Below, piece after piece: positions 1-8,589 of a stretch of DNA of 64,000 nucleotides (position 1 is its first letter; each line of letters begins with the position of its first letter). The stretch is from Thermoproteus sp. (GTDB taxonomy: Archaea; Thermoproteota; Thermoprotei; Thermoproteales; Thermoproteaceae). Location: positions 1,911,824 to 1,975,823 of the forward strand of contig JAWARJ010000001.1 of NCBI GenBank assembly GCA_038893495.1, in the 5' to 3' direction. Under the pieces are notes generated by a model, which worked only from the letters and a program-made list of their open reading frames with translations, was not told where the DNA came from and ran no database searches. A program made the translations under genes and the position numbers.

Positions 1-61
1 ACCGCCCTAATGAGACAACCCAGCCTTGCGGCGGAAATAAGGGCGGCGCTGAAAAAATGCG

Positions 62-517
62 TTACCTAATTGCGTTGAGGAGCTCCTCGAGCCTCTGCCT
101 CAACTCCTGAATTGTAGATCTACATTCCTTCAGCTCGTTTTGAAGCTCTACTAGTTTAGTATTGGAGACGAACCACTCGACTATAGGCTCCCCAAAGCTC
201 AACTTCCCGCCCTCAACCTTGGCCTCAACAGATATTCTGATTATATCCAGTTTGCCTACGCCCATCTTAGTCAGCTTTTCGTACAGAGCTTTATTCAGCT
301 CGGCGACCGCCCTCAATATCTCCTCCTGCTTTACCATGTTCTTAAACGCGGCGAAAGTGGCTCTGCGGAGCTTGTCAGCATATCGAGCGGCCACTATGAC
401 TCCAGTACGTATCTCGACGACATTTCCGCCCTTGACTAATACTCCGCCATAAAGCGCCGATTGCTCTTCAGCTTTCTCTAGGTCTCTTTCTATGTTTTCA
501 ACAGGTTTCCAGCTCAT
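62..517 (-). CDS. ThermoDBP-like ssDNA-binding protein (DUF2258 family)
   Basis: A 151-residue protein with a compact N-terminal domain (about residues 15-115) and a C-terminal heptad-type coiled coil (about 120-151, rich in Leu, Glu and Arg). This plan matches ThermoDBP, the single-stranded DNA-binding protein that replaces the OB-fold SSB in Thermoproteales and dimerises by its C-terminal zipper. Family assignment is from remembered architecture and overall sequence character, not a search. The ATG at 517 lies about 25 nt downstream of an A/T-rich TATA-like element, consistent with a leaderless transcript. It is divergent from the gene at 584. If it is not ThermoDBP itself it may be one of the ThermoDBP-related paralogues. 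Confidence 0.65.
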   Translation of the reverse strand: MSWKPVENIERDLEKAEEQSALYGGVLVKGGNVVEIRTGVIVAARYADKLRRATFAAFKNMVKQEEILRAVAELNKALYEKLTKMGVGKLDIIRISVEAKVEGGKLSFGEPIVEWFVSNTKLVELQNELKECRSTIQELRQRLEELLNAIR

Positions 518-583
518 GATATTAATGTACCCCTTAATATATTTATCTTAAACGTTAAAAAGGGGATTTTATCGTCTTAATCC
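518..583. promoter_or_regulatory. Divergent promoter region
   Basis: Short A/T-rich spacer between two genes transcribed outward. A TATA-like element reading leftward (around 538-550) sits about 25 nt from the ATG at 517, and another reading rightward (around 554-563) sits about 25 nt from the ATG at 584. Both spacings fit leaderless archaeal transcripts. No operator-like inverted repeat is obvious. Confidence 0.5.
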
Positions 584-889
584 ATGGCGAAGATGGTGGT
601 AAGCCTTTCCGTAACTCCTCTAGGCACAGGCTCAACGCACCTCTCGGCCTACGTCAGAGCCGCCACAGAAGTCTTAAGGGAAATGGGCATCAAGTACAGA
701 ACGGGGGCCGGATTCACCGATATAGAACTCGACGACTATTCCACCCTAGCTGAAATCTTGAAGAAAATAGAGGAGAAGCTGACGGCCATGGGCGTAAGGC
801 GTGTTGACTTCATAATTAAAATAGATAGGCGGATGGACGAAGAGCTCAGTATAGAGGGAAAAATATCGAAAGTCGAAAGGCGCCCGTAA
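584..889 (+). CDS. MTH1187/YkoF-like thiamine-binding family protein
   Basis: A 101-residue protein of the MTH1187/UPF0045 (DUF77) type: a small ferredoxin-like fold protein, usually tetrameric, that in characterised relatives binds thiamine or a related pyrimidine. Visible family features are the N-terminal beta strand followed by a P-L-G-T-G-S segment, the L-x-E-x-G-I-K-Y-x-T-G strand, and a late helix ending in V-D-F-I-I-K-I-D. Ligand is unknown here. Its 3' end overlaps the convergent cobS by 44 nt. Confidence 0.75.
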   Translation: MAKMVVSLSVTPLGTGSTHLSAYVRAATEVLREMGIKYRTGAGFTDIELDDYSTLAEILKKIEEKLTAMGVRRVDFIIKIDRRMDEELSIEGKISKVERRP

Positions 890-1520
890 AGACCAGAAAC
901 GCAGTCCTACTTATTTCTAGCAAATAGCCCAATACGTCGCCGTTGGCGCCGCCGAGATGTTTATACGCTATATAGTACAACAGAAAAGACGAGAACAAGG
1001 CCAACAACGCTGATGGGTACAACAAAATCGTTATAGCCAACGCCGGCAGGACTAAAGGCCATTTGCCCGCAGAAGAACGGATAAAAGAAGAGCCGAGGCC
1101 CTCCTTGAACGGCCGCGAGAAGCCTGCTAGTAAAACAACAAGCGACTTCGAGAAGATCTCTCCCAATAGTAGTTGCCATGGGCTTTTTAGGTACGCCGTG
1201 GAGAGAAGGACTGAAGCCACAACGGCGAAAATTCCGGCAGTACCTCTCCGAGGGTCTTCCAGTACGGCCCTGGCCTTCTCCCTATCTCTAACCATTAGGG
1301 CATCGGCGGTATCGGCCAGACCATCCAGATGGTTCAAGCCGGTCAGTAGGAGTAAGATCAAATACGAGACGAGGGGCCCCATCGCCGTGAAGGCCAAGGC
1401 GGAGATTCCACCCACTATGGGCGCCACCACATAGGGCAGAGCCCAGGCGCAGGAAAAGTCTAGATCGGCCTTGGCTGGCACCACCGTGAAGAAGGCGATC
1501 AGCGATTTGAGGCAACGCAT
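846..1520 (-). CDS. cobS: Adenosylcobinamide-GDP ribazoletransferase (cobalamin synthase)
   Basis: A 224-residue polytopic membrane protein joining AdoCbi-GDP with alpha-ribazole or its phosphate, the last assembly step of adenosylcobalamin synthesis. The diagnostic acidic motif N-H-L-D-G-L-A-D-T-A-D-A (about residues 63-74) follows the second hydrophobic segment, and the P-R-R-G-T-A-G block follows at about 90. The rest is hydrophobic helices. The start codon lies inside the end of the upstream cobD (22-nt overlap), indicating translational coupling in the cobalamin operon. Confidence 0.9.
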   Translation of the reverse strand: MRCLKSLIAFFTVVPAKADLDFSCAWALPYVVAPIVGGISALAFTAMGPLVSYLILLLLTGLNHLDGLADTADALMVRDREKARAVLEDPRRGTAGIFAVVASVLLSTAYLKSPWQLLLGEIFSKSLVVLLAGFSRPFKEGLGSSFIRSSAGKWPLVLPALAITILLYPSALLALFSSFLLYYIAYKHLGGANGDVLGYLLEISRTAFLVFTGAFRLSIFFPLY

Positions 1521-2416
1521 AGGGCCTTTATCAATATGTCGTTTTCCTCCCTCCCCTTTATCGACACCCTAGAGAGGCCGGCCAGGCCCAAATCGTCGAG
1601 AGGCCTTATTTTGACCACGTCTGTTCTGCCTCTAATTATAAAGAAGTGCAACGGCGATTTAAACACATCTACACATTTAGAGAGCGCGTCTTGCACTCTA
1701 GGGCTCTCCGCCGACACGTATTCTCGCGTAGCCGCTCTATGGCCCCTCAACGCCTCAGAGCCTATATGATACACGGCGTAGTCCGCTATGGAGTTAACCC
1801 GCCAGGGCGGCTTCAAGTCCGGATCTATATCGCCCAAAATCGCGCCGAGCCTCAAGCCAGGAACTGCTAATATCTTGCCATAAGACTTGACTACCAACAC
1901 GTCAGGAGCCGCCGATTCCTCCTCTACAAAATCCAAAAAGGATTCATCTACAATCAGGCTCGCACCCCGCAGAGACAGAGCTCTATTTAGCTCTAATACT
2001 TGGTCGCGGCGAAACAAAGCGCCTGTGGGGTTGTTGGGATTACACAGGATAAGTACATCTCTAGGCTCTGCCCTTCTCACCAATTCTCCTAACTCTCCTC
2101 TGACTACCTCCAAGCCGAACGCCCGCGCGATGCGGACGTAGTCGCTGTAGGTGGGCCAGGGCAGTAGAAGCCTCTTGGGCCTAAGCGACGACAAGGCAAC
2201 TTCAAGAGCCTCCGTGGCTCCATTGAACAACGTCACGTTAACGCCTTCATATTCCGAAAGGACTTCCTCAGCCAAATTTGCAGGGAACTTTAGGTATACC
2301 TTCCTCTCCACAGCCTCGCGTATGAGCTCTATGAGTCTCTGTGGAGGTCCCAGCGGGTTTAAATTATCACTGAAGTCTAATACCTCCCGCTCGGCCCAAG
2401 ACGTACCTCCATGCAC
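1499..2416 (-). CDS. cobD: Threonine-phosphate decarboxylase (CobD-type PLP enzyme)
   Basis: A 305-residue fold-type I PLP enzyme of the histidinol-phosphate aminotransferase superfamily. The N-terminus (H-G-G, then F-S-D-N-L-N-P-L-G-P-P) is the typical CobD/CobC start; N-P-N-N-P-T-G is at about 126-132 and the presumed PLP lysine is about K181 in S-Y-G-K. CobD decarboxylates L-threonine phosphate to (R)-1-amino-2-propanol phosphate, the nucleotide-loop linker. Shorter than many homologues, and it carries no fused kinase domain. A histidinol-phosphate aminotransferase role is possible from the family, but the overlap with cobS argues for cobalamin synthesis. Confidence 0.8.
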   Translation of the reverse strand: MHGGTSWAEREVLDFSDNLNPLGPPQRLIELIREAVERKVYLKFPANLAEEVLSEYEGVNVTLFNGATEALEVALSSLRPKRLLLPWPTYSDYVRIARAFGLEVVRGELGELVRRAEPRDVLILCNPNNPTGALFRRDQVLELNRALSLRGASLIVDESFLDFVEEESAAPDVLVVKSYGKILAVPGLRLGAILGDIDPDLKPPWRVNSIADYAVYHIGSEALRGHRAATREYVSAESPRVQDALSKCVDVFKSPLHFFIIRGRTDVVKIRPLDDLGLAGLSRVSIKGREENDILIKALCVASNR

Positions 2417-2434
2417 AAAAGGAAAAACAGCCGA

Positions 2435-3604
2435 TTATTTATAGCCGAATAGATTCGCCAAATAGCTCTGCTCCCAATTGTCCTTAGCTAGAGTGTAGTC
2501 CCTCTTGGGCTCCGGATCTTTTGTCGGCTTCGGCGGCTGGCTAGTGAAGTCGAGACCGAACCTCACCGAAAGGGTCTCTAGCCTGCCTTCCGGATTGCCT
2601 ACGTAGGCCCAGCCAACGAAGGCATATTGAACCGACGCCCTATAGGGCAGGCCCTCCATTTCCAGTATCTTATTTGCGGCGAACAGCGCGCTCTCGAAGG
2701 CTATTTCTTGGTTCTTGGGGAACGGCAGACCCGCCGCATCTCCAGCGGCCAGCACGTCGTCGTATTTGGGATGCCTCAAGTCTTGCGGACTCCTTACATC
2801 TATCCAGTTCTTGCCGAGGCCCGCCTCCTCGACGAATTTAGGCGCCCTATTGGGCTCCAATAGGGCCAGAATATCGTATTTATAACGCTCCCCAGATTTA
2901 GTAACAACCTCGTTCGCCCCAATCTCAACTATCTCTTGGTTAAGCACGAGGTCGATGCCCAACTTAGAATACAACTGGCCCACTACGTCCGCTATCACCG
3001 GCGGCTGGGTCTTGTCGTTAGCGTCTATATGTACAATTTTGAACTTGCCCCGCACGCCTCTACTACGTAACGCAGTGTCTATCAATAAGGCGGTCTCGGT
3101 AGGCGCTGGCGCACATCGATACGGCGCCTTGGGCGCGTACACTACCACATTGCCCCCCTCGGCGCTCCAGACCTTGCTCTTCAATAGATGCACCCTGCCG
3201 GGATCATATACGTTCAAGACGTTATGCCTGTACCTCTCATAGCCAGTTATGTTGGAGCCGTCCAACACGACGCCAGGCGCCAACAACAGATAGTCGTAGC
3301 TAAGCTCGCCAGTCCCGCCATTAGAGACATACCCGCCTACATACCTTACCTTTCTGTTTTCTGGGTCTATCGAGAAGACCGTGCCCACCACAAGTTTGAA
3401 ATTCCTCCTAGCGGCCTCCTCATAGCCCCTCACTATTCTGTCTAGCGACTGTTCGTTTGTGAGCAGTAGAGGCCTACTGGGCCCAGAGACGTAGTGGGGG
3501 TTTTGGGTTATCACAGTTATCTCCGCATCTATCTTGCCCTCCAATAGGGTCTTAACTGCGGCCATTCCAGCAATCCCGCCGCCAACCACGACTACCTTCT
3601 TCAT
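2435..3604 (-). CDS. FAD/NAD(P)-dependent oxidoreductase, sulfide:quinone reductase/FCSD-like
   Basis: Predicted 389-residue two-Rossmann flavoprotein. The N-terminal G-G-G-I-A-G dinucleotide motif begins at residue 7 and the C-terminal A-A-G-D-A-A-G FAD motif precedes a C-terminal extension. The segment [10 protein letters not shown] resembles the cysteine-containing block of sulfide:quinone oxidoreductases and flavocytochrome c sulfide dehydrogenases, but this is the only cysteine; the second redox cysteine of SQR is absent. I chose the ATG at 3604 because a TATA-like box lies about 24 nt upstream and the Rossmann strand starts at once; an in-frame ATG at 3625 is possible. It lies 18 nt upstream of cobD. 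A corrinoid reductase role is conceivable but unsupported. Confidence 0.65.
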   Translation of the reverse strand: MKKVVVVGGGIAGMAAVKTLLEGKIDAEITVITQNPHYVSGPSRPLLLTNEQSLDRIVRGYEEAARRNFKLVVGTVFSIDPENRKVRYVGGYVSNGGTGELSYDYLLLAPGVVLDGSNITGYERYRHNVLNVYDPGRVHLLKSKVWSAEGGNVVVYAPKAPYRCAPAPTETALLIDTALRSRGVRGKFKIVHIDANDKTQPPVIADVVGQLYSKLGIDLVLNQEIVEIGANEVVTKSGERYKYDILALLEPNRAPKFVEEAGLGKNWIDVRSPQDLRHPKYDDVLAAGDAAGLPFPKNQEIAFESALFAANKILEMEGLPYRASVQYAFVGWAYVGNPEGRLETLSVRFGLDFTSQPPKPTKDPEPKRDYTLAKDNWEQSYLANLFGYK

Positions 3605-3717
3605 AAAACCAGCTTCAAATTCCATTTTTAAAGATTTTCGATTATTATAGATAAAAATCAAAAAATAATATCTTAATAATAAAATAGTAAATAATTATTA
3701 AATATAATTTTATATTA

Positions 3718-4275
3718 CTAAAAATTTAATATTTTATTTATTAGAAAAGAAGTCTCAGCACCTATCTCTGTCGCGAGCCCGGCGTAATGTACATCGCCAG
3801 GCGGCGCCGCGACCAATATGGCGTCTGATGTAGTGCCCAGAGCAGGCCTCCCGCCGCACAGTCTGCGGGACGTCAAGACGGCCGCTTTGGCTTCGGCGGC
3901 CGTCCTAAATAGGTCTAAAAGCCCCCTACGGGACAGGGCCCTTTTCGACACCACCAATAGGTTTATTGTACCGCCTCTGGCGGGCGCCACGTCGCCTATA
4001 CATGCAGGATTGCTCAGACCTACCGTGGCGTATATAGTTACTTGTGTCCCCTCGACGCGCCTTATGTTTACTAGATCGATTGCCGTGAAGAACACGGCGG
4101 CCTTCCCAAGGAGCCCTAAGCCCTCCAGGAGGCTGTAGGCGTAGGACTCGAAGTCCTCGATATATTTATCTACTTGTTTGAAGACCACATATTCTATCTC
4201 GGCGAAGTCGCCACCGAACACTACATTGCCCAAGGCTGTCAGACGGGCCCCTAGGCTTAACACTAAGAGCGTCAA
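3718..4275 (-). CDS. cbiZ: Adenosylcobinamide amidohydrolase
   Basis: A 185-residue protein matching CbiZ, which hydrolyses the aminopropanol amide of (pseudo)cobinamide-type corrinoids to adenosylcobyric acid so that archaea can salvage and remodel cobamides. Visible family blocks are V-G-L-S-N-P-A near residue 87, an A-E-A-K-A-A segment, and G-T-T-S-D-A-I near residue 147. It follows cobO by 21 nt on the same strand and is probably co-transcribed with it. Downstream is a 113-nt A/T-rich gap carrying the promoter of the next gene. Confidence 0.85.
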   Translation of the reverse strand: MTLLVLSLGARLTALGNVVFGGDFAEIEYVVFKQVDKYIEDFESYAYSLLEGLGLLGKAAVFFTAIDLVNIRRVEGTQVTIYATVGLSNPACIGDVAPARGGTINLLVVSKRALSRRGLLDLFRTAAEAKAAVLTSRRLCGGRPALGTTSDAILVAAPPGDVHYAGLATEIGAETSFLINKILNF

Positions 4276-4296
4276 GGCCCGGCCGCCGAGACCATA

Positions 4297-4758
4297 TCAC
4301 CAATCGAGCCCCCTAACGCCCACCACGCCTCTAGAGTAGTAGTGCTTCACGGCCCTAATTTCGGATACTAAATCTGCTCGTTCCAGCTCGCCGAAATAAT
4401 AATTGCCGGTGACCACCACATGGGGCTTGAGTCCCACCAGCCTCCTGAATTCATCAGGTCTAATGAAGCCCTGCCTCACCGCGTAGTTAAACTCGTCGAG
4501 GACCACTAAGTCGTAGTTCTGCGCCTCCGACAGCGCCTCCTCTAGGAGGTCCCGAGGGCTCTTGTGGTCTTCTAGATACAACGCACGTATTCCCAGACGT
4601 CTCAACGCCTTGTATTCACCAGTATAGTCGTTGAGGTATCTAGGAGTCTTCATCATAAATACGGCGAGCACCTTCATGTCGTGACCCCACGCCCTCAACA
4701 ACAGCCCTAAGGCCGCCGTGGTCTTGCCCTTCCCGTCGCCAGTATATACGAGTATCAT
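4297..4758 (-). CDS. cobO: Cob(I)yrinic acid a,c-diamide adenosyltransferase (CobO/CobA/BtuR family)
   Basis: A 153-residue P-loop ATP:corrinoid adenosyltransferase that attaches the upper 5'-deoxyadenosyl ligand to the corrin cobalt. The P-loop G-D-G-K-G-K-T-T begins at residue 7 and the Walker B-like strand L-V-V-L-D-E-F-N is in the middle, both diagnostic for this family. It is slightly shorter than bacterial CobA (about 170-200), lacking part of the N-terminal lid. It sits 26 nt downstream of the cobY fusion gene and upstream of cbiZ. Confidence 0.9.
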   Translation of the reverse strand: MILVYTGDGKGKTTAALGLLLRAWGHDMKVLAVFMMKTPRYLNDYTGEYKALRRLGIRALYLEDHKSPRDLLEEALSEAQNYDLVVLDEFNYAVRQGFIRPDEFRRLVGLKPHVVVTGNYYFGELERADLVSEIRAVKHYYSRGVVGVRGLDW

Positions 4759-4784
4759 AGTGAGGTCTCGTCCGGTCTATAAGT

Positions 4785-5651
4785 CTATAGAGGGTCACAT
4801 CTGAGAGGTCTCACCTTAGACAGATCCTCTATATCGACTTCGATGTGTTGCAACTCCGAGACGTGCCTCCCGCCGTAATAATGACGCGTCGCCCTCACGC
4901 CGAGCCTCAAGCCACGAGAGGCAGCCGATACAACATAGAGTTTAGATACGTCCAGGCCCCCCGATTTGACGTCCACACGGGAGTAGTCCATGGGGACCAC
5001 AGGCGCGGGGAGTCCGCGCTCCATCAACGCGCGGAGCCTATGGTGGCCATCTAGAACTGTACATGTCCAAGCATCCACTACTATAGGCTTAACCCTCTGC
5101 CCCAACGTCAAGGCAGTCTCCACGTCTTCGTGGGGCAGAAGCGAACTGGGGTCCACCACTATGGGGTACGTCGGCCCCTCACGGCCTAGGCGCACAAGGT
5201 CGTCCCTCGCATCTACATCGTCCAGTTCGGGGAAGTAGACATCCACCCACCTCGTCGTATCTGCGCTTGGAAGCCACGTGACGCCTATATGTCCTCGCGC
5301 CCCGACGGCCGACGCCATGAGCGGCTCCGACATAAGCCGGGCGACGTGACTCGGCGAGAGAAACGGGACGTCACACGCCGCCAATACCGCCGGCGCGTAG
5401 CTAATGAGCTCCAAAAAATCGTGTTCGTAGCCGAGCCCGCTGGTGTATATCACGTCGAGACCCCAGAGACGCGCCAGCCAGACCACAGGGCCGTGCGATC
5501 TAGTGGTGGCTACAGCCAATGCGTCCACAAACGGCTGTAGAGCCGCGGCGACTCTCAACAACATAGGCACCCCTCCGACGGGGCGGAGACATTTAAACGG
5601 GTCGCCGAATCTAGAGCCCCTACCTCCAGCCAGCACGATGCCGAGTACCAC
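4785..5651 (-). CDS. cobY: CobY-type adenosylcobinamide-phosphate guanylyltransferase fused to a ParB/SerK-like kinase domain
   Basis: A 288-residue two-domain protein. Residues 1 to about 150 form a MobA-like nucleotidyltransferase with L-A-G-G-R-G-S-R-F-G (7-16), a conserved Lys-Cys after it, and an A-A-C-D-V-P-F metal-binding aspartate (about 91-97): this is archaeal CobY, the GTP:AdoCbi-phosphate guanylyltransferase replacing CobU. Residues about 155-288 look like the ParB-fold small-molecule kinases (ADP-dependent serine kinase SerK, SbnI): P-I-V-V-D, then L-D-G-H-H-R (200-205), then T-R-H near 255. From context I infer a free L-threonine (or serine) kinase feeding CobD. The start is a GTG at 5651 with a TATA-like box about 25 nt upstream. 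Confidence 0.75.
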   Translation of the reverse strand: MVLGIVLAGGRGSRFGDPFKCLRPVGGVPMLLRVAAALQPFVDALAVATTRSHGPVVWLARLWGLDVIYTSGLGYEHDFLELISYAPAVLAACDVPFLSPSHVARLMSEPLMASAVGARGHIGVTWLPSADTTRWVDVYFPELDDVDARDDLVRLGREGPTYPIVVDPSSLLPHEDVETALTLGQRVKPIVVDAWTCTVLDGHHRLRALMERGLPAPVVPMDYSRVDVKSGGLDVSKLYVVSAASRGLRLGVRATRHYYGGRHVSELQHIEVDIEDLSKVRPLRCDPL

Positions 5652-5698
5652 CCTCCCTGAAGACCGCGTTATTTAAAGATCTTATAGAAAAATGGTTC

Positions 5699-7147
5699 CT
5701 AGAAGCCTATGGCGGATAGGGCGAAGAATATGGCGAACAGTATCGCTATTACGATCACTCCGGGCTTTAAATCTGCGAACTTGCCGGCCGTCAACTTCAA
5801 CAACACGTAGAAGATAAAGCCAAGGCCTATGCCGGCCGTTATACTAAATGTAAACGGTATCCCTATTATAGTTAAAAACGCCGGCACGGTCTCCGTGTAG
5901 TCGTCCATTACCGACAACCTCCCCGCGAGGCCCAAGAAGAGGAGGCCCACCAACACCAAGACCCCGCCAGTCGCGAAGCCAGGCACTATAGTGAATACAG
6001 GAGCCAACGCAACAGAGGCGAAAAACAACAAGGAGACCACCAGCGCCGTGAGGCCTGTGCGCCCACCCTGCTCTATACCGGTTGCGCTCTCGACATATAT
6101 GACAGTGGTGGACGTGCCGAAGAAGGGGGCGAAAATTGAGGCCAGCGAGTCGGTTATCAAGGCTCTATCTATGCCGACTATATTGCCGTCTTTGACCAAG
6201 CCGGCCCTCATGGCGAGGCCAGTTATCGTGCCCAGCCCATCGAAGAAGTCGACGAGAAACAACGAGAAGGCTATGGGGAAGCCCAGCCCGAACAACGCGA
6301 AGTACAGATAGAACGAGCGCGGCAGGTCATTAGCTATCGAGGTGGTCAGACTCGGCGTTAACGTCAAAGTCGGCGGGGGGGTCACCAGGCCCAACGCGGC
6401 CCCCACTAGCGTCACCACTATAATCGCCACGAGAAAAGCCCCGGGGATCCTCTTGGAGAGAAGCGCGCCGGCTATTAGAGCGCCAGCGAGGCCCAAATAT
6501 AGGCCGGGCGTCGAGAAGGCCGACCAGTTTATGGTTATGGGGGTGCCCGTCCCCGCCGTGACTAGACCTATATCGGAGAGACCTATGAGCGATATGAAGA
6601 GGCCTATGCCTATGGAGATCCCCAGCCTTATCGACTCGGGCACCGAATTTATTATGAACCTCCTTATGCCACCCAACGAGAAAATCAGAAAGAGCACCCC
6701 ATTGAAGAACACCGAGACGAGCGCTAAATATATTGCCAACAATGGAGCCTCAGACGCCGGAGCTAATTGTTTAGACAGCAAAGCCGCCGTGAAGGCGGGA
6801 ACCACCGTGAAGCCTATAAAGGCGTTTTCGCCCATGCCGGGCGCCAAGGCGAAGGGAAGGCGGGCGTATAGGGCCATCACAAGCGTCGCGAAGCCTGCAG
6901 CCAGCGCAGTGGCTACGGTGAATCCCAGCCTCACGCTCTCTATGAGAGGCCCATATTGCGAACTAGCCAGTTGGCTCATCGGCATGTTTAAGGCGTGGCT
7001 TAATGCGAGTTCGAAGCCTCCAGTCAAAATACTCGGGTTCACGAAGAGGATATAGGCCATAGCCAGAAATGTCGTAAGGCCAGCGACCACCTCCCTCCTC
7101 GCGGTGCTACCCCGCTCAGATATCTGGAAGAACCTATCTAGACTCAT
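5699..7147 (-). CDS. NCS2-family purine permease (AzgA/PbuG-type)
   Basis: A 482-residue inner-membrane protein with about 12-14 hydrophobic helices. The N-terminus (T-x-R-R-E-V-V-A-G-L-T-T-F-L-A-M-A-Y) and the internal N-A-F-I-G-F-T-V and D-F-F-D-G-L-G-T blocks are characteristic of the AzgA-like branch of nucleobase:cation symporters that carry adenine, guanine or hypoxanthine. Transport specificity cannot be read from sequence alone. It is transcribed leftward, upstream of the cobalamin cluster but separated by 47 nt, and has its own A/T-rich upstream region. Confidence 0.85.
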   Translation of the reverse strand: MSLDRFFQISERGSTARREVVAGLTTFLAMAYILFVNPSILTGGFELALSHALNMPMSQLASSQYGPLIESVRLGFTVATALAAGFATLVMALYARLPFALAPGMGENAFIGFTVVPAFTAALLSKQLAPASEAPLLAIYLALVSVFFNGVLFLIFSLGGIRRFIINSVPESIRLGISIGIGLFISLIGLSDIGLVTAGTGTPITINWSAFSTPGLYLGLAGALIAGALLSKRIPGAFLVAIIVVTLVGAALGLVTPPPTLTLTPSLTTSIANDLPRSFYLYFALFGLGFPIAFSLFLVDFFDGLGTITGLAMRAGLVKDGNIVGIDRALITDSLASIFAPFFGTSTTVIYVESATGIEQGGRTGLTALVVSLLFFASVALAPVFTIVPGFATGGVLVLVGLLFLGLAGRLSVMDDYTETVPAFLTIIGIPFTFSITAGIGLGFIFYVLLKLTAGKFADLKPGVIVIAILFAIFFALSAIGF

Positions 7148-7306
7148 GCCGACATTTTTGAGCGACTATTTAAATTTATCGCAGAATTGCTTTAGTGTTA
7201 AGCGGGTTCCTTTAAGCCGAGAATTAATTCGGATACCCCTGGATCGATCATACGTCACTCGGCATGACTGTCCTCATCGTATATATACACCCCTGTGTTT
7301 ATATCC

Positions 7307-7699
7307 ATGTCGCTGGTGTTTAGAGTCCCGCCAGACGTAGAAGTAATGCAGTTCCTCAAGAGGGCGCTGGCCGAGGCGGGGCTGAAGAGCGGATTCCTCA
7401 TAGGCCTGGGCTCGCTCAAAACTGCAAGAATAGCTTGGTACGACCAAACCAATAAGAAGTATATCGAGAAGGAGTTGGAAGGCGGCCTCGAGGTGGCCTC
7501 TTTGACGGGAAACATAGCGCTTAAAGACGGCGAGCCGTTTTTACATATACACGTGGTACTCGGCGATCGGGAGGGCAGAGCCTACGCAGGGCATCTAGTC
7601 TCCGGCATATCCTTCCACTTGGAGGTCATGGCAATACAGTCGCCGAGAATTTTAGAGCGGAGGTACAGTGAGTACCACGGTCTTTACATATTTGAATGA
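7307..7699 (+). CDS. PPC (DUF296) domain protein
   Basis: A 130-residue single-domain protein of the PPC/DUF296 family, a trimeric fold also found in plant AT-hook proteins. Visible core features are L-V-F-R-V-P-P at the start, F-L-I-G-L-G-S-L-K-T-A, and the metal-binding histidine segment L-H-I-H-V-V-L-G-D followed by A-G-H-L-V-S-G. Function in archaea is unresolved. I place the start at the ATG 7307, about 25 nt after a T-A-repeat TATA box (7279-7286), rather than the in-frame GTG at 7295. The stop overlaps the start of the transporter gene by 4 nt, so the two are likely co-translated. Confidence 0.75.
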   Translation: MSLVFRVPPDVEVMQFLKRALAEAGLKSGFLIGLGSLKTARIAWYDQTNKKYIEKELEGGLEVASLTGNIALKDGEPFLHIHVVLGDREGRAYAGHLVSGISFHLEVMAIQSPRILERRYSEYHGLYIFE

Positions 7700-8589
7700 A
7701 AAAAGACCTCTTGTTATTGCCAGTAGCCATAACGGCGATATCTAGCGCATCAATTCTGATAAGGCTGACGAACGCCGATCCCGTCGCGATAACCTTCTGG
7801 CGGCTCGCCATAGCCACCGCGATAACCGCCGCGGTAGCCGAGGCATCAGGAAGAGGCATAAAGATAGGCGGTTGGTGGACCTCGGCGGCGGCCGCCGGGG
7901 CCTTCTTGGCGGTACATTTCATCTCTTGGATAACCTCGCTGTTCTACACCACAATAGCGATAAGCACCACCCTAGTGAACCTACACCCACTGGTCATGTT
8001 GGCGGTAAGCAGATATGGACTTGCAGAGAGAATCACGAGGAGGACGGCCCTTGGGGTCATCTCCTCGGTGGCCGGCAGCTCTCTAATGTTCCTAGCCGCC
8101 TTGAGGCTAGGCGGGACGAACCCGACGGGAGCGCTCTTGGCCCTAATAGGCGCACTTGCATTTTCCGGCTATCTATCTGTAGGGAGGCTAGTTAGATCTA
8201 AAGCCGACACTTTAAGCTATACAATGGTAGCCTACGGCTTCGCCGCGTTGTTCACGCTACTCGCCTCTCTACTACTGAGAGCCAAGCTCTTTGGCTACTC
8301 ACCTGAGGTTTACCTCCTATTCGCCGCAATAGCCATGGTGCCCATGTTGTTGGGACACACCATCTTCAACTACCTGCTGGGGAGGTATAGAGCCATAACG
8401 GTCGCCGTGAGTGCACTCGGCGAGCCCGTCGGCGCCACGCTATTGGCGATACCTATCTTTGGCCAGATGCCGACGCCGAGCGTGCTGGCCGGCATGGCAT
8501 TGATATTGGCCGGAGTCGCCGTTGTGTCGATCGAAGAGGTTCAGCCCAGAAAGCCCCTGGCACGCGCCTCGGCCAATATGTACGATTGA
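7696..8589 (+). CDS. EamA/DMT-superfamily transporter
   Basis: A 297-residue membrane protein with about ten hydrophobic helices arranged as two five-helix EamA repeats. Characteristic blocks include S-S-A-S-I-L-I-R-L-T near residue 16, followed by F-W-R-L-A, and a second-half G-x-L-x-x-A-x-x-F-S-G-Y segment. Such proteins export or import metabolites; the substrate is unknown. It overlaps the preceding PPC gene by 4 nt (ATGA) and overlaps the convergent PEP carboxylase gene by 49 nt at the 3' end. Confidence 0.85.
   Translation: MKKDLLLLPVAITAISSASILIRLTNADPVAITFWRLAIATAITAAVAEASGRGIKIGGWWTSAAAAGAFLAVHFISWITSLFYTTIAISTTLVNLHPLVMLAVSRYGLAERITRRTALGVISSVAGSSLMFLAALRLGGTNPTGALLALIGALAFSGYLSVGRLVRSKADTLSYTMVAYGFAALFTLLASLLLRAKLFGYSPEVYLLFAAIAMVPMLLGHTIFNYLLGRYRAITVAVSALGEPVGATLLAIPIFGQMPTPSVLAGMALILAGVAVVSIEEVQPRKPLARASANMYD

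Noticed and set aside
2-46. Inverted repeat (7 bp arms at 2-8 and 40-46) before the first gene as a terminator or sRNA
   Set aside because: Short arms, large loop and the window edge prevent any support.
6342-7055. Open frame of about 237 codons antisense to the purine permease
   Set aside because: Shadow of a transmembrane gene; no start signal and no similarity pattern.
7148-7306. C/D-box RNA on the minus strand with two CCGA boxes
   Set aside because: Spacing is suggestive, but both D-type boxes are CCGA instead of CTGA, C' is degenerate, and the segment overlaps the PPC gene promoter.
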